Source: JALHQU01 sp043745295 (lineage in GTDB: Bacteria > Planctomycetota > Planctomycetia > Gemmatales > Gemmataceae). Taken from it: DNA of 7,309 bases. This document shows positions 5,703 to 7,309 of this stretch, one piece after another (the stretch's first letter is position 1; the number at the start of each line of letters is the position of its first letter). The notes below the pieces were generated by a model, which saw only the letters and a program-made list of their open reading frames with translations, was not told the origin of the DNA and searched no databases. Both the position numbers and the translations under genes were made by a program. The DNA is taken from positions 1 through 7,309 of the forward strand of contig JAYTTN010000225.1 of NCBI GenBank assembly GCA_043745295.1. The letters are read 5' to 3'.

Positions 5703-6554
5703 TCACCCCGTAAGACATTTGACAGCATACTCGAGATCGACCCGCACCACAAACTCCGTCACCAACTTTTCGATCATCTCGCGGTCATCTTCGCGGAAAA
5801 AGCCGGCCACGTTGGTGTCGATGAGCAGGGCCGCGCGAACCCGGGAAATCCCGTCGGGGCAAAAGTTCGTCAGCGGGCACGCGATCAGCGAGCGGAGGTA
5901 TTGCTTCTGCTTCTCTTCGAAGAACTCGAACCCGACTTCGCTCGCACAATCTTCGACGATGATCAGTCGCCCGTCCAGGATGCACCGCACAGCGTGGGAC
6001 GGTTTCTCGGAGTTGTCGAGACGAAAACGAGAGAGGTACCGATCGTGGGAACTGAACGGCTTGTGGCTTTTCGTGGCAAGGTCGAATGCGGCACGGGGCC
6101 GCAACAGGCCACTCTCCTCGACGTACAAGCCGATGCGGAAGTTCTGGTCGTATCGGCCGCCTTCGGCCGCCGCATCCATCCGGAGTAGTCCGGCGAGCGA
6201 TTCCAGGAGAATGGCGACGTGTTCCTCCGGCCCGAGCGCGTCCCGAACCTGTTGGATCGACACGCGCGCGTCCGACCGCTCGCCGACAACCCGACGAATT
6301 CGCTGGACCTTCTCGCTCACCACTTCGCGAAGGTGGGTCATCAACCGACCGAGTCGGATCACCTGAAACTCGGCGTCATCGCGGTCTTGGGTCAGGGCGT
6401 CGATTTCGCGGCGATGGTCGGCCACCGTCCTCTCCTTCGCCTGCTTGTGGCGGTGGTCGCCGTACGGGCCCGCGATGTCCCACAGGAAGTAGCCTGTCGC
6501 TGCGATGAGTATCGTGGCCACCCAGGGTTGTTGAAACAGCGGCAAGTTGGGCAC
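5703..6554 (-). CDS. Membrane-anchored coiled-coil protein with C-terminal GAF-like domain
   Basis: The 283-residue protein has one N-terminal membrane helix (about 10-28), a charged, probably coiled-coil linker (about 38-90), and a C-terminal part that reads like a GAF sensor domain (about 110-275). Supporting segments are FRIGLYVEESGLLRPRAAFD, LIIVEDCASE, QYLRSLIACPLT and RAALLIDTNVAGFFREDDREMIEKLV, the usual order of GAF strands and final helix. No kinase, cyclase, HTH or nuclease domain is attached, so output probably passes to a partner. Cysteines lie at 191, 203, 226, 232 and 280; ligand unknown. GTG 6554 is the best start: it is 9 bases after the previous stop and keeps the membrane helix whole. 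Its ribosome site is weak, suggesting coupling. Base composition is lower in GC than the left half of the window. Confidence 0.82.
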   Translation of the reverse strand: MPNLPLFQQPWVATILIAATGYFLWDIAGPYGDHRHKQAKERTVADHRREIDALTQDRDDAEFQVIRLGRLMTHLREVVSEKVQRIRRVVGERSDARVSIQQVRDALGPEEHVAILLESLAGLLRMDAAAEGGRYDQNFRIGLYVEESGLLRPRAAFDLATKSHKPFSSHDRYLSRFRLDNSEKPSHAVRCILDGRLIIVEDCASEVGFEFFEEKQKQYLRSLIACPLTNFCPDGISRVRAALLIDTNVAGFFREDDREMIEKLVTEFVVRVDLEYAVKCLTG

Positions 6555-6563
6555 CGACGGCGT

Positions 6564-6770
6564 TTACTTGGCGGCAACGGCCGCGAGGACGGCGACGAAC
6601 CGAAACCCGGCCACTGCCCACTTCGCCCAGAACTCTCGGTATCGAGGGCCGAGCCACGCCCAGCGATACCGAATCACCACCAGCGCAACGGCACCGGACA
6701 CGGCGGCGGTGAGGCTCACGAAGAACGCAATGTCCTCCAGATTGTCCGCCACGAGTTGGCGCAGAGTCAC
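6564..6770 (-). CDS. 68-aa two-helix membrane protein, unknown
   Basis: The predicted protein MTLRQLVADN...LAAVAAK has two hydrophobic helices (about 14-33 and 52-67) joined by a short basic/aromatic loop (RYRWAWLGPRYREFWAK), so both termini probably face the same side. The start is GTG 6770, with GGAG 7 bases upstream. The longer open frame to 7193 is mostly the shadow of the methyltransferase gene. The TAA is 9 bases before the GAF-like start, so the two are surely co-transcribed and may form one membrane complex. No family is recognised. Confidence 0.75.
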   Translation of the reverse strand: MTLRQLVADNLEDIAFFVSLTAAVSGAVALVVIRYRWAWLGPRYREFWAKWAVAGFRFVAVLAAVAAK

Positions 6771-6821
6771 GGGATGGCTCCGTCTCGGGTGTGATCGAAC
6801 TGGGGTAGAATGCCGATAAGT

Positions 6822-6847
6822 GGGCGGAGCGCCGAACGCCACCGCCC
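6822..6847 (-). terminator. Stem-loop right after the methyltransferase stop
   Basis: GGGCGG and CCGCCC (6842-6847 and 6822-6827 on the plus map) form a perfect 6-bp stem directly after the TGA of the methyltransferase, with a weaker inner GCG/CGC stem. No T-run follows on the minus strand, so it may be a weak terminator, an attenuator, or only a 3'-end stabiliser. The 77-bp gap has no convincing minus-strand promoter, so the cassette may depend on read-through from the methyltransferase gene. Confidence 0.4.
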
Positions 6848-7309
6848 TCACAGCACCCGCGCGAAGACGGCCTTCAAATAGCGCCCCTCCGGCACGTGCA
6901 CCAGGAACGGGTGGTCGGCGGCGGCCCCGCTCACCTGCACGATCTGCAACTGCCGGCCGGCGTTCCACGCCGCCCGGCGGAGCGTCTCGATGAAGTCGGC
7001 CTCGCTCACCAGCCCCGTGCACGAGCAGGTCAGGAACACGCCGCCCGGCGTCACCGCCATCATCGCCAGCTTGTTCATGTCGTGGTACTTCTTCAGTGCC
7101 CCCATCACGTCGTCGCGGTCGCGGGTCATCTTCGACGGGTCCAGCACCACCACGTCGAACCGGTCGCCGTTGGGCAGCACGTCCCGCAGCCACGGGAACA
7201 GGTCGGCCTGCACGTACCGCACCTCGGCCTTGTTCAGCCGGGCGTTCTGCTTGGCCACCTCCAGCACCGTCTCGTCGATGTCCACGCCGACCACGTCCGC
7301 CGCCCCGCC
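6848..7309 (-). CDS. SAM-dependent methyltransferase, RlmI-like rRNA family, C-terminal part (5' end outside window)
   Basis: The frame is open to the window edge, giving 153 visible residues. It begins inside the SAM-binding core: GGAADVVGVDIDE (1-13) holds the acidic residue that contacts the SAM ribose, and QAD ends at D36. The catalytic-loop motif VVVLDPSK (53-60), the LTCSCTG block (93-99) and the family's C-terminal ADHP...PEGRYLKAVF follow. This layout fits class I rRNA methyltransferases of the RlmI/RlmK-L type, which methylate 23S rRNA; the exact base is not determinable here. DPSK in place of the usual DPPK is a mild variation. A GTG at 7294 is inside the domain and is not the start. 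Confidence 0.9.
   Translation of the reverse strand, partial: GGAADVVGVDIDETVLEVAKQNARLNKAEVRYVQADLFPWLRDVLPNGDRFDVVVLDPSKMTRDRDDVMGALKKYHDMNKLAMMAVTPGGVFLTCSCTGLVSEADFIETLRRAAWNAGRQLQIVQVSGAAADHPFLVHVPEGRYLKAVFARVL

Noticed and set aside
5347..6366. Plus-strand open frame of 339 codons
   Set aside because: It runs through the intrinsic terminator and over the GAF-like and 57-aa genes; its Ser/Arg-rich product has no recognisable family features.
6806..6811. TAGAAT resembling a plus-strand -10 box
   Set aside because: No plus-strand gene follows and no -35 partner is convincing; left out as a promoter.
6771..7193. Upstream extension of the 68-aa membrane protein
   Set aside because: It lies antiparallel-free but out of frame over the methyltransferase gene and is Arg/Gly/Ala-rich; GTG 6770 has a good ribosome site.

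Overview
The window looks like chromosomal DNA of a GC-rich planctomycete, probably of the Gemmata group. The evidence is a DUF1559 prepilin-like gene paired with a small secreted or lipoprotein gene, and a small secreted protein of the planctomycete TIGR03067 type. It holds ten genes. Two are cut by the window ends: a class III aminotransferase on the left and an rRNA-methyltransferase-like gene on the right. I see no rRNA, tRNA, transposase, integrase or CRISPR array. No gap between genes exceeds 300 bases.

Left, plus strand (1-2707): the aminotransferase end overlaps the start of a class IV-type histone-deacetylase-family gene by ATGA. The two are almost certainly translated together and may act on one N-acetylated amine. 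A structured, palindrome-rich gap follows, then a Tat-exported metallophosphoesterase. The aminotransferase carries a G/C-rich palindrome read in frame near the window start.

Middle, minus strand (4377 to 2697): a DUF1559 pseudopilin-like gene is followed by a short secreted or lipoprotein gene. Between them lies a 20-bp stem-loop that pairs better as minus-strand RNA. The lipoprotein gene converges on the phosphoesterase, and the two overlap by 11 bp. A 271-bp divergent region carries a 12-bp inverted repeat in the DUF1559 leader and leads rightward into a plus-strand pair: a 4-oxalocrotonate tautomerase family enzyme and a TIGR03067-type secreted protein, 5 bp apart.

Right, minus strand (7309 to 5509): after the methyltransferase come three closely packed genes. 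They encode a 68-aa two-helix membrane protein, a 283-aa membrane-anchored coiled-coil/GAF-like protein and a 57-aa basic helical protein. They end at a textbook intrinsic terminator. Sampled lines in the GAF-like gene are about 55% GC, against 67-73% in sampled lines of the left half, which suggests an accessory cassette. This trio is the best candidate for an undescribed system here, but its function cannot be read from sequence alone.
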